Shown here: positions 27,014-37,994 of the stretch, piece by piece
Position numbering within the stretch: position 1 is the stretch's first letter
How the letters are laid out: the number at the start of each line of letters is the position of its first letter
Origin: Eudromia elegans
Lineage: Eukaryota > Chordata > Aves > Tinamiformes > Tinamidae
Reading direction: 5' to 3'
Length of the DNA stretch: 64,000 bases
Assembly (NCBI GenBank): GCA_003342815.1
Contig: PTEX01000278.1
Location: 605,440 to 669,439, forward strand
Notes under the pieces: model-generated
Told to the model about the DNA's origin: nothing
What the model saw: only the letters and a program-made list of their open reading frames with translations
The model's database searches: none
Program-made: the position numbers and the translations under genes

Positions 27014-29545
27014 ATGAAACCAGCTTTTCTGAAAGTCAGCAAAGAATTTGTGGTGGTAGCAATATAGTCTCACTTCAAGTTGGATGCCAGAAAGAGACGG
27101 TAATGAAAGAAGAAGGCAAAGAAATATACATCTCATCTCAGGTAAAAAGAGATTAAACTGCAATGAGAAAGTATCTATGAATTTGGGAGGTTCTGCACTC
27201 TAAAGTTTCAAACTGAAAACTCTTCTAATAAGAAGTATTAAATTCTGTCCTTACTGTTCAAGTTGGTTTTACAGGATAATCTTGGTTAAACTTTATAAAG
27301 TCCAAGCAGAAGTCATTTCTCAATATTCATGAGGTATGTAATAAAATATTCCACTACCATAGGCCATGCAGTAGCGTTGTTAAGTTGGTAGAAACAGAGC
27401 AATATCACATCCAATTTGGAGTGTTGACTCTCTTTCCCCTAGAAAATATGCAAATAAAAAGCAGATTAAAAACTGTAGCAGAGAAGATGCTCTCAGCTAC
27501 ACAACTGGAGAGCACCATTCCATAAACACTGAGGCAAGGACTCACTGGGTGCAAATGAACTGCCCACATTAGCATCATAGCAAAAGAGCTACAGAACCCC
27601 TGGAAAAACAGATCAGCAACGATATTGTAAGTGTAAAATTACAAGTGGGTATTTATGGCAACTAGAGTCATAGCAGTTGAGAATACCACAGAGATCCTAC
27701 AGAGATTCATTTGGGTGCTTAATGCATCTAGCTAGGAAGCAGATGGCCTTGGCTGGTGAATGTTCTGTAATCAGTAGAGTGAAGGCTCCACAAAAAAGGA
27801 AGAGTGTGGTGATTCAAGAAATGGCAGGAATGATGCAGGTTTGCAGGGTCTAATATTTTTAGCACTGGCAAAATACCAGAATTTTTCCAATCATGCCCCT
27901 AGCAATCAACTTCTGGACAGCAATGTATCCCCTTCCTTAATGTATTTTGCTAGGTGCTTGCATATGAAGAGAGGGCATGAAATTCGGCTTTGCTGGTAAC
28001 CTGCAGCTCTCCTCCTGCTCTGATTTCTGTCCAGGGTGGCCAGCATCAGTTCCACCACTTCCTTCCCTATGTCTGGGTCTTTCCTTCATTCATTGCACTG
28101 CTTGCGTCTTCAGAGTGGTACTGGCAAACTGGGCTCTCTCCTCTTGCTCCGTGCTCAGAAACCCTACCAAGGAAATTAGCTAGGTGTAACTTTGCTTTCC
28201 TCATACTGCCATATTGCACGTCTTTTACTTGTTATTGCAACAGCTAGCAATGCCAGCTTATGTGCTGTAAAGAAACGTTTTGAGACTTTCAAAGTTAACG
28301 CACAAATCCGCATCAAGTTGGACAAGTAGTTTCAGATAGAAAGAAAAGTATGGAAGAATTCCAGCTCACAAATTGGTTATGATGGAAATGATGGCTCTTT
28401 TTTCCACAATATTAGTTTTACGTTATTCACTCAGGGAAAAAGAAAACTGAATTAAGTGTCCTCCTTTTTTTTTAATAACTCACTGTTGCTTAAATAAGAA
28501 ACTGCTAAAGCATAGTCGGGGAATGAAGCATGCAGCAGTAGTTACCTCGTATGAGAAGGAGCCAGTTCTATGGCTTTTTATCTGAATGCATGTTTCCAGT
28601 CTCCATTTAAGTTATAATTAAAATATGTCATGTAAAAAGAACATAGATCCTGTAAGACCTGTAATCTGGTGTTTACAAAACAGGCCAAAGTATGTAGTAA
28701 AAAAAGGCAAGCTAAAGTGTTTTGCATCCTCTGAGATTTTCCACTTAAAGCACTTATTCCTCTTACCATCGATTCGTTGCTTTAGGAAGGAATACAAAAG
28801 ATGTACAACAAAAAATGATGATGGTAAACTTGGGCTTATTGTGAGAAATACAGTGTGCTCCTAATTTAAAGGCATATTCATCTGTATTTTTATTACTTGT
28901 GTATCATGTTTATGTCTAAATATGTTTAAAAGACAATAGATCAAATATAGGGAAGATTTTGGCCAGCAAGTTTTCTCTGTTAGGTAATGATTTCAATTAA
29001 AAACAACGTGTCAAAGACCACACAGCCGTGACCTGAAAGGGTTCTAATGTGGAAGTTTTAAAGGAGAGAAATTTGCCGTGGGAATACATGAGATAATACT
29101 GCCCATTTCACCAAAATCAAGCAGAAAGCAGTGTAATTTCAGGTGCTTGGGGGATGCAGACATATCTAGAAGAAGCCATGAGAGAGTTCACCTAATCTTT
29201 CTGGTTGCAGTTTGCCAAGGTGCAAAAATGGAGTGTTTATCAGTGGCACAAGATCCACTAATGCTTTTCTTGCCCAATACTCTGTTGTTCCTTCACTGAA
29301 TATTCTTCCTTTCCAGAAAATGATACAGACATTCCCCTCTGTGGACTCAGTGATGAGCAGCCTGTGCTGCCCTTTTCATGCCTTTTGCTTTAATCACAGA
29401 GTTTTAATTTTGTCCAGAAGTCTCTAATTATTGTTATTCGGTTCATGGCAGTAATGAATGCCTTGATGCAAACTGAAATAGATTTTTTTAATGATAGGTC
29501 ATCTCAAGCTTGAAATTGTTTTTAATTATCTTCCGATGAACTTTA

Positions 29546-29568
29546 GTTGTAGTAACGCTTACTACAAC
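29546..29568. repeat. Perfect inverted repeat, 10-bp arms
   Basis: GTTGTAGTAA-CGC-TTACTACAAC is a perfect stem with a three-base loop. It is too short for a microRNA precursor. Confidence 0.9.
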
Positions 29569-30239
29569 AATTTTGGTTTGGAACACTATTAAAAAAGATT
29601 CTTCCTCCTTTTTCTTCGTGAGTTATTTTAGCTATAAAATAACTAATCTTATCTGGATTAAAATATTTTGTTTTTCTGTTTCTTGTTTGTTTGTTACATT
29701 TAGTGAAAGTGAAAAACAAGTTCACAAACAGAATGAAAACTTCCCTAATTTTTTAAATATTAGATCTTTCTTTTATTATATTTAGCACATTTTGGCAGAA
29801 ACAATTCTTACTGTTACACTCTCTTTCACACAAAAGAATATTCCAAATTCTGTGTTTTGTCAGGACTTGATCTTGTTTAGGCAAAGATGTGGAAGCAGTG
29901 AGAAAAAAGTGTTCATTAAATACCTAGGTATATCTTGTGCTACTGATTGCTATGAATATTGTTTATCGATCATAGAAGATAATATTGCTTTGAATTTTTT
30001 GAAATTTTATCTTCCATTTCGCTTTGGATATAGGCAAGATCCCCTTTTTTTTAGAAGCTGCTTATTGCACAGGATCGCACTTTATTTTGGCAAATTGCCT
30101 TTTGCTAATATGACTTGCCGCAGAAATGCAGATGGAGACAAATGTTACTTGTGAGAGCTGCTATAAGGTGGAATTAGGTTTTACTGGAGAGTTTGCTGCT
30201 TGTTTGCTGATCCAAAGTAACCTACCTGTGCAGTCATGA

Positions 30240-30600
30240 TCATAAGTTAAGAACAAATCAGTTCTCTTTGCTGGTCTTAAACGCCAGCCTGACACGCTAG
30301 GCACCTTGGCTTCCTGCCAGCCGCTGCTGGAGACTTGAAGTTAGTTCTTTTTCCTTGAAAAAGATCTGAGCGAATGAGCAGATCCAGATACTCGATTGCT
30401 GCCAGTGTAGGGAGGAGAGTGCTTCCCTAAGCTTCGGGTTTTTGGCAGGCATTTGCTGGTTTTGCAGTGGCTCTGCAATAATGTCTTCATCGGCCATGAC
30501 TAGCCTCATATGCCAACAGCGGGATTAGCTTCGAATTAAGCTTCCATGTAAGCTTGTCCGCCCTCGCTTTTTCCTTTCCCTTCTTTTGGAAGCATCACCT
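30240..30600. promoter_or_regulatory. Candidate conserved element upstream of the exon
   Basis: About 0.4-0.8 kb before the exon, this non-repetitive block is less AT-rich than the flanks and retains CpGs (CAGCCGCTGC, GAGCGAATG, CTCGATTGC, CTTCGGG, CATCGGCC, CAGCGGG, TCCGCCCTCGC). It could hold splicing or transcriptional control sequence. This is composition-based inference only. Confidence 0.25.
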
Positions 30601-30997
30601 TTTGACAGAAGCAGCAATCACAAGCACAATATGCCCTTTAGGCTTGTTACTCATTATAATTAAATAGATGAATCAGTATCTTTTCCTTTTGAACCTGGTT
30701 GTAGAAACAATTAAGGGACGTTCCTTATTAGTTAAATGTACAATATGGCCTTTTGATGGGTAAGGTGAATGATAAGATGCGTTTTCAGAAATAATTATAC
30801 CTGACTACTGGCCAGTTTGGTAGTTCCGCGGCTTCTATTAAGGATGATAATGTTAACTTTTATGTAGTAATTACCTTAATAATAATGCCTTGTTATTACA
30901 TTGGAATTGTCATTTCTGCACGTTCATTAGATTTCATTATGCCTTACCTAATGAGCTGGGAGAGATGCAATAAACACTTAAAGGTAATAAATATTAG

Positions 30998-31035
30998 ACT
31001 AAATAAAATCTTCCAATATTTTCTCTTCTGCATAG
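30998..31035 (+). promoter_or_regulatory. CNTNAP2: Splice acceptor region of the CNTNAP2 exon
   Basis: A pyrimidine-rich tract (TTTTCTCTTCTGC) leads into CATAG, with the AG at 31034-31035 directly before the first exon base. A plausible branch point lies in ACTAAAT, with the branch adenine near 31002, about 34 nt upstream, which is a normal distance. The branch base is inferred from spacing and motif; the AG position is fixed by where homology to CASPR2 begins. Confidence 0.85.
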
Positions 31036-31185
31036 GCTCTGGCCTCAATGATGGGCAGTGGCATGAAGTCCGATTCCTAGCCAAGGAAAATTTTGCGGTC
31101 CTCACCATTGATGGAGATGAAGCTTCAGCTGTTCGAACAAACAGCCCTCTGCAAGTTAAGACCGGAGAGAAGTATTTCTTTGGAG
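31036..31185 (+). CDS. CNTNAP2: CNTNAP2 (CASPR2) internal exon, part of laminin-G domain 2
   Basis: This is one coding exon of contactin-associated protein-like 2, a single-pass neurexin-family adhesion protein of axons. It binds contactin-2 and helps cluster Kv1 channels beside nodes of Ranvier. The sequence shows 49 complete codons (31038-31184) flanked by split codons at both ends. The translation contains [18 protein letters not shown], then [18 protein letters not shown] and GEKYFFG. The D-G-x-W-H pattern is typical of a laminin-G strand, and as I recall the human protein the match is almost complete, with a valine where human has isoleucine in FA(V/I)LTIDG. From memory of human numbering it covers about residues 450-500 in the second laminin-G domain and is probably exon 9; the numbering is less certain than the gene. 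The exon is 150 nt with phase 1 at both ends. The open frame runs on into both introns (30885-31220), but that extra peptide is intronic. A CNTNAP paralogue is less likely given the near identity. Confidence 0.95.
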
Positions 31186-31191
31186 GTAAAA
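31183..31191 (+). promoter_or_regulatory. CNTNAP2: Splice donor of the CNTNAP2 exon
   Basis: The exon ends GGAG and the intron begins GTAAAAATA, with GT at 31186-31187. Positions +3 and +4 fit the vertebrate consensus (A, A), but +5 is A instead of the usual G and +6 is A instead of T, so the site looks weaker than average. Its position is fixed by the frame, since the split glycine codon G|GT continues the conserved FFGG sequence. Confidence 0.85.
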
Positions 31192-33310
31192 ATATCAGAA
31201 CAAATACCTGTTCGCAGTGAATTTCTCTTTTAATCTATGCAACAGATGAAATAGAGTTCAGGATGTAATTTATTTGATGCACACAGGTCTTAATACATGG
31301 AGCTTCAAAATGCTTCTGTGCTGCTTGTCAAAATCTTTTTTCACCTTGTCAATCTTAGAAAAAACAAGCAAACAAACAAAAAACCTCAGAAATGTTGTAC
31401 AATAAGCATATAACTTGGAATGATTTCCCCAATCTTCCTAAAAAGGAAATACCATTCTGATATTAGTAGTTTGCCAGAATGGCACTACAAAGAGAGATAA
31501 GCTTCTCTTTTCAAGTTTGGAATCATAAAGACAAAAAAATATTTATTACTTTTATGGCCTTATACTGATGTTTTAAGAGCTGTTGTGGTTGTTAGTTATT
31601 GAGAGCTTCCATGAATTAAAGCTTTAGTTTTCTCAGTATTGCAGGGCACTGGTAGTCCGTCTACCAGAAAGGATTCTTGCAAATTATGCCTTGAGCATTG
31701 ATTGTTCTTGCTCTGCTATGTTAACTTTTATGAAAGGCCACAAAAATCCTGATTTTTTTTGTATTTTTTTTATTTTAAAAACCTATTTAGCATACCAGAA
31801 AATATTTCTGAGACACTTTTTTATTTTTAAACTTTTTAAGCTGAAGTATAGAGTTATTTGTTTATTTCTTCATTGTCTTGATATCTGTGGTTTATAAACC
31901 ATATGATTGTTCAGGCAAGATTTTCAATGAGGTCAAATTCTGAGGTCGGAAAGATTTTTAAACTATACCTTTGAATTGTCCAAAAGCACCAGGACAAAGA
32001 CCTGCAAATTCTGAGGTGATTTTTGAATAGAATTCATCAATGTTGCAAACTGATTATTTCAAACCTTCAAGCTGCAAAGCTAATCAAAATGTAACTGCAG
32101 AAGTATAAATAACCATAAGTATTACTGAAGGGACAGGAACTTTACTGTTTTATGATTAGAAGTGCCCCAAATAGAAAGTGAAAAAAAATCTTTCAAGGTT
32201 ATTCTCATTTCATTATCTCCTATCAGTGGAATCATTAAAAAATACATATGGAAATTAATGTTTAAATAACGTTACAAAACTAATATATAGTTAATTAAGA
32301 ATAGATTCTAATCCTCCAGATAGTGAAGCCACACACTTCTAGGAAACCTGTATCCTTGTGGCAATGATGATAACGCAGTCTAACACAAATATTACTAGAT
32401 TAAAGTCAATCTGTCACAAAAGGTAAACTTCCCTATTGCTTCAATATTCATCTTCTCCAGTATCTTTACTGAATTCAGCTCTTCTTCAGCAGATTGCCTT
32501 CAAAAAGAGTTCTAAAATAGACAGTTACCATATGCTGGGGACTGAAAATTATTTTCTCATCAAAGTGTACTGCTTTTGGTATGTCAGAACAAACTGAGTC
32601 TTTTTATTAAAAGAAGTTATTAACATGCATAAGAGAAAACAAAAAGAAGTGTTGCACATCATACAATTAGTGTTAAGCTCCATAGCTCTTCAAATCCAGA
32701 CTTTCTACATTTTTTGGAGAAAGATTATTTGGTTTCTTCTGAAATTTCTTTTACTGCTGTTTCATTGGCTTGTTCAAAATGGATTATTGAGATTCTCAAG
32801 GTGTTTTTTCTTTGCTTTCTCAGTCAAAATGCATGTTTATTTAGTGTTGTTTTGGTTAGATTCCGAAATTTGTTTTATTTGTTGACTTGAACCTTGTAAT
32901 CTCACCATCCTTTTATAGAATTGTTCATGTAGACACTGCTCTAAGGGGATAGGAAAGTCAGTCATGAATACTCTGAGGTGTTCCTTCCATATCTGCTTAC
33001 CAAAATATGGTCCCTTTCCATCAGATTTGTGTGTTTCCTTACTCTTTTTTTTTTCTCTCCTCTGAAGCTCTTCTACATGTGTGTCAAAAATTAGCCCCAT
33101 TGTAAGTTTCACATCCTATTTTATTTCCAAATAAGCGGTTTGCATTTACAGTGCTGTACTTCTGCACATTAACTCTCCCTAACTGAATCTGAGAAAACTT
33201 TATTTCTAATTTGGAGCTAAGGTACTATTTAATCCAAAATGTAATATTTAATAATTATTCTAATATGCTACTAATATGAATTTTGATCTCTCTATATGAT
33301 TTGTATATTC

Positions 33311-33412
33311 AATATACATTTTATATATATATAAAAATGTATATATTTGTGCATGTTAGATGTCTGTATAAATGTATAAACACACTATATATATTATATG
33401 TATGCATATAAG
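33311..33412. repeat. AT-rich simple repeat region
   Basis: A mixture of TATATA runs and TGTATA/ATGTAT units with interruptions. Confidence 0.8.
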
Positions 33413-33496
33413 TTGGAAATCACTAAAACATAAATCATTTGGGTGCATGTTAGAAACCTGATTTTTGGTACACAAACTGCCTGAGACAAAAATATT

Positions 33497-33562
33497 TTGA
33501 TTCTTTTATTCTTTTGATTCTCTTTGATTCTTTTGATTTTTTTTTTTTTTTTATTCTTGAAT
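33497..33562. repeat. (GATTCTTTT)n-like tandem repeat with poly-T
   Basis: Several imperfect copies of TTTTGATTC (for example TTTTGATTCTTTTATTCTTT) lead into a T run and a last TTATTCTTGA. A further isolated TTCTTTTGATTCT appears near 33714. Confidence 0.85.
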
Positions 33563-34744
33563 GTGTATCTGTTCCTCTTTGTTTTCCTATATAAGCTTTC
33601 CAATTTATGGCTGTTAGAGATTGTTTGCAGAAGGAGGATGTAGTGCTGAAAGGAATTGGGAACTTTTGCACCACTTCATAGTTGTCCTCAGAAGAAATGT
33701 TTCTATTTAATGATTCTTTTGATTCTATGTGTCTGATTCAGATAGTGTGTCAAATCTGTTTTTCTTCAAATATGGGTGATTGGTTAGGAAAAGCACAACC
33801 ACTTCTGGAATTCAAGGGAAGGAACATTTGCATTTTGCAAAGTGATGGATGGCTAGCAAAAGAATTATCCATCCTTTGGTGGTCATAAATAACCACTGTG
33901 AAAAGAAATGCAGTGATTTTATTTGATTAAGTTATGAGTACATTAGTTAAAGGTACTACGACTATTAAACCCTTTTAAATTTAAATCCAAACACATACAT
34001 CATACTTTAAAGATAGTAGTGTTATATTCTTCTCATTCAACTGTTGAATTTATTAATTATTCACATGCAAAACCCTTAAAAAGCTCAGTCTGTTGAGTTT
34101 ATAATAGGAAGGTCTATATAGTATTTCCAGAAGTCTCTGAATGCATTTGCTCTTCCATTTTCACTTTTCCTACTGCGTCATTGAAAGAGATGCTACAGTA
34201 TGCATAAGGTTCAGGCTCCAAGCTTTTCCCCGTGGCATTTCAAAAAAAGTATCTTTTCTTTATATTGTAGTCTCTTGGTGACAGTATAGCCAATGGTAGG
34301 TTTAGAGGCTGTATTTCAGCAGTATAGTACCACATTTTCTGCAAGTATCTGTTGGGGAATTTAAACAAGAAGTTAATTACAATAAAATGAATACTGCTTC
34401 TGAAGTGGGATAGATTTTTTTGTTGTTGTTCCCAGTAAGGTAGACACTGTACAGACCTTTTCTGTGAAAATTGTTAGAGCATTTACTGGAAAAGAACTGC
34501 CACTTTTTAATGTGATTTTTGGAGGCAATGTGTATTTTCCATAAAAATGAACCTTTTTATATTTTGTTGTTATAACTTTGCCCTGGCAGTATTGCATAAT
34601 AATAGTTTTATAATAAAATGGGCACTTTATCAAAATTGGGAATGGGTTAAAGGTTGAGTGGGCAAGGAGAACATTACCATGCCAAATGGAATTATAATAC
34701 ATCCCAAACAAATCAGAACGATTACACTGACTTTCAGAGATAGC

Positions 34745-34764
34745 CTCTCAGCGATATCTGAGAG
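34745..34764. repeat. Short inverted repeat
   Basis: CTCTCAG-CGATAT-CTGAGAG has perfect 7-bp arms, in a non-repetitive block containing ATTAATTTTA and TTTTAATTAG homeodomain-like cores. Confidence 0.8.
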
Positions 34765-36209
34765 AGTCATTAATTTTACTCATGGTGTTTTAATTAGAAT
34801 TGATTATGAGTCAATCCAGTATAACTGCCTAAATACTGGGAATGCAGAGATGCAGGATGGTCATGCACATCTTCTTGAGATCAGAAATTTTGGAAGGGAC
34901 GAGTCCTGTGTCGCAGATGCTCCCTCTGTGCACACTAACCAGTCAAGTAACGACAAGAGGACACTGTGTAGACGTTGGAGTGGTTGGCAAGTAGAATAGG
35001 TAGCAAGTAGGTTGGACATGGAGTAGCATACTGGCCTTGCTTACTCAACCTTCTTAAGTAGGAGCAGTCATTAGGTATTATTTTTGCCTTTTGGTGAAAT
35101 TGTACCTGAGTGAGATGCTCTAAACTTGTTTCTAAATGTTTTCTGCTTTATACTCCTTTTTGTCTTTTTACTGGGATAAAATGCTTGTCCTTGTCCACCA
35201 ACCCTGAATGTTTGCAATGGATGCAGCAGGTAGCGTTTGAGTAAAGGAGATTTGGAAATCAGAATCTCTTGTGAGTTGTGTCCCCAGAGCTCACTTTTCT
35301 GGTTGTGAAACATAGCAGTAAATCACAAGAAGATTCTTTATTTCTCTGTGGGAGGATATATCATTTTCATTGTACACGAAGCCTTTTTTTTTTTCCTTCC
35401 TCTTTGCCTTTCTGGTGCTGTCTCCTGGCACTGCTAACATCCCCTCAAGGGATAGACAGCAATGACATTTTGTTTAAATCTGTGAGATAGGAGAAGTTAC
35501 GTTAAAGATCAGATATTTCTGTGTGTTTGTGAATGTGTGCTGGTACATTTAGGAGGGTAGTTGCTAGGCCCTTACTACCCTTCTAAAGAAGGGCAGCTCT
35601 TCCTCTGTCCCCTTTCTTTGCAGTTTCCTTCTCTTTCTTTTCCTGGATTTTGGTTTTTTGAAATGAATTTCCTTTCGCTACTAAGCTCTAGAGAAGGATG
35701 TTTCTTTATTGTTTCCAATAATATGCATAAGACAAAAGAGCAGAAGAGAGAAAGTGAAACACAAAATGAAAATGAGTCTCATTAACATCATTTGCACTAT
35801 TTGCAATAAGGGGCTTTTGCGAAGCACCTTAAGCTTGCACCAACCCACCTAAAAGCTGCCTTGTGCCCGGATCTGTTAGATAGGATTTCTTTTTAGCTGC
35901 CTCCCCTCTCCCTACCCTCCACACTTGCCTAAGCGTACGAGAGTTTTTAGTATGAGTGGCAAATCTTGGGTGAAACAAAAGGTATGCAGTGAACATCTGT
36001 CAGTCCACTCTGCTGCCTTTGTTTTCTGACAAGCAAAGATAAATGGAGCCTGCAGGAAGTTTCCTATGGGACACCCGGCTGTGGCATACAGTAATTCCTT
36101 TGCTTCTGTACAATACAAAACATACTCCATGACATATGGAGTCATCTTCCTGGAATCAATTCATTTGTTTCTGAAAGTTGGGTTAGTCCAAAATCTCCTG
36201 GAATTAGAG

Positions 36210-36252
36210 GGGAAGGGAAGGGAAGGGAAGGGAAGGGAAGGGAAGGGAAGGG
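36210..36252 (+). repeat. (GGGAA)n / (AAGGG)n array, left part
   Basis: About 8.6 perfect copies of the pentamer GGGAA run into the assembly gap. The purine-rich strand is the sense strand of CNTNAP2. GGG runs every five bases fit the G3-with-short-loop pattern for a G-quadruplex, and the pure polypurine strand could also form a triplex. Both structures are inferred. Confidence 0.98.
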
Positions 36253-36617
36253 NNNNNNNNNNNNNNNNNNNNNNNNNNNNNNNNNNNNNNNNNNNNNNNN
36301 NNNNNNNNNNNNNNNNNNNNNNNNNNNNNNNNNNNNNNNNNNNNNNNNNNNNNNNNNNNNNNNNNNNNNNNNNNNNNNNNNNNNNNNNNNNNNNNNNNNN
36401 NNNNNNNNNNNNNNNNNNNNNNNNNNNNNNNNNNNNNNNNNNNNNNNNNNNNNNNNNNNNNNNNNNNNNNNNNNNNNNNNNNNNNNNNNNNNNNNNNNNN
36501 NNNNNNNNNNNNNNNNNNNNNNNNNNNNNNNNNNNNNNNNNNNNNNNNNNNNNNNNNNNNNNNNNNNNNNNNNNNNNNNNNNNNNNNNNNNNNNNNNNNN
36601 NNNNNNNNNNNNNNNNN
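36253..36617. other. Assembly gap inside the AAGGG array
   Basis: There are 365 consecutive N. The same pentamer flanks both sides in the same orientation, so the missing sequence is probably more of the array. The repeat phase is not preserved across 365 bases, so either the gap length is an estimate or the array is interrupted. Confidence 0.99.
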
Positions 36618-36703
36618 GGAAGGGAAGGGAAGGGAAGGGAAGGGAAGGGAAGGGAAGGGAAGGGAAGGGAAGGGAAGGGAAGGGAAGGGAAGGGAAGGGA
36701 AGG
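36618..36703 (+). repeat. (GGGAA)n / (AAGGG)n array, right part
   Basis: About 17 perfect pentamer copies follow the gap and end abruptly at TCAAAAC. No interruptions are visible in this part, which suggests recent expansion or ongoing length change. Confidence 0.98.
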
Positions 36704-37950
36704 TCAAAACACATTTCTCTAGTTCATACATGCTGGTCTATTCTGGGTGTGAATCATTCCTCCTTAAAACCTGTCATCTACACCAAAAGTGATTTCGTTG
36801 GGATATCTACAGTTTTATCAACTTATCCATTATTAGCACTGTGTGAACCAGTCATTAACAATTATAGACATGATGAGATTTCCTAGGTGTTACTGGAAGT
36901 ATGTATCAGATAGCAAGGAGACTGTCTTCTAGCTTAAATCTATATATATGTTGAAGCAAGCCAAAACTGAATTGTAAGATGTTTTATGAAAAAAGTATTT
37001 ACCCAATGACAAGTCAAGACATTTGTTACCTAATAAATCGTACTGAAATCCCTGCTGACATAATTTCCTCAAACCTGCAGCTTCTCACAACTCAGTAATC
37101 AAGAGTGGTGATGGGACATGTTTGCATTTCTGTGCCATGGTCAGATTTTGAGTATGTTAGGTCTCCACTTCTACTAATTTTTGCATGCACAACCATGAGT
37201 CTGGATGGTCAAAGCTTCATTTCTTAGGGACGGAGTGCTTTTAGCATGGTTTGTAATCCTTAGCCTAGTGATCACAGCTGCACTGTAAGCTCACAGCAAA
37301 TCTACAATGTGAACACAATGCAAATTCAAAATACAGCAGCATATAATGTGGTTTTGAGTATCTCCATCGTTTATCTTGGGGTAACCTCCAAGATCAGCCC
37401 TACAGAATAATAACAAGCACAGGAAATGGAAGTAAAAGAATTAGAGTGGTCTGCATTTTTTAGCTATGCTCACAAATTGGGTCGTTAAGCCATGAATGTT
37501 TATAAATCACTACATAAACCAGGAATGCAGATGTGCGGAATGTATAAACCTGAGCAAAGCAAAGAAATGGTTTGTTTATGCTTCTCCCCCACCCTGCCCC
37601 ACCACTGCCCTGCCACCATCCCTCCTTTTCTTTTTCCTCTCTGGATCATCATTTATCTTCACTGTTAAGTTTTCTTTTTTCTTTTCTTTTTTTTTAAAAG
37701 GCAAGCAATTATGGGCACCTAAGCCACACTCTGTTGTTTAATATATGATTCAAATTCTTTGTTATCTCATCTGCCCTCTTCCGCTGAACACGGAAACACA
37801 GCTGAATTATCACTCCTATTATTCATTTGACAGAATTGAACCCTATGAACATTGGCCATTAACTCTTTGAAATTTATCCCTTTTCATCATGTCTAAAGTT
37901 TTATTTCTTTTGTTCAGATAATTTGAATGCTTAACAGAAACCAGAATGAG

Positions 37951-37994
37951 GTAAAATAATACAGATATTCTGTAAAATAATACGGACATTCTGT
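37951..37994. repeat. Tandem duplication of a 21-bp unit
   Basis: GTAAAATAATACAGATATTCT is followed immediately by GTAAAATAATACGGACATTC and T; the copies differ at two positions, both A/G or T/C changes. Confidence 0.95.

Larger units (their letters stand above)
1..31035 (+). other. CNTNAP2: CNTNAP2 intron, 3' portion (upstream of the exon)
   Basis: This is non-coding, AT-rich intronic sequence transcribed in the CNTNAP2 pre-mRNA. The intron's 5' end lies outside the window, so it is at least 31 kb. Reading both strands I saw no other CASPR2 exon and no other recognisable gene. Open frames of 60-140 codons occur but have no domains, splice signals or polyadenylation context. The block holds one CR1 remnant, AT- and TG-type simple repeats, poly-A/T tracts, short tandem duplications and inverted repeats, listed separately. 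I see nothing notable in the stretches 1-3200, 3600-5300, 5500-8200, 8400-10000, 11300-12500, 16950-19800, 20750-26900 and 27100-29500. Confidence 0.85.

Noticed and set aside
29792-30154. A 120-codon + strand open frame shortly before the exon
   Set aside because: It has no recognisable domain, its composition matches the surrounding T-rich intron, and there is no splice or homology evidence; a chance frame is the simplest reading.
30885-31220. A 111-codon open frame with its own ATG spanning the exon
   Set aside because: Only residues encoded by 31036-31185 match CASPR2. The peptide before and after is intronic read-through, and the acceptor and donor sit exactly at the homology limits.
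36066-36731. Long frames of 175-218 codons over the pentamer array and gap
   Set aside because: They arise from reading the GGGAA repeat and N bases as codons and do not represent a protein.
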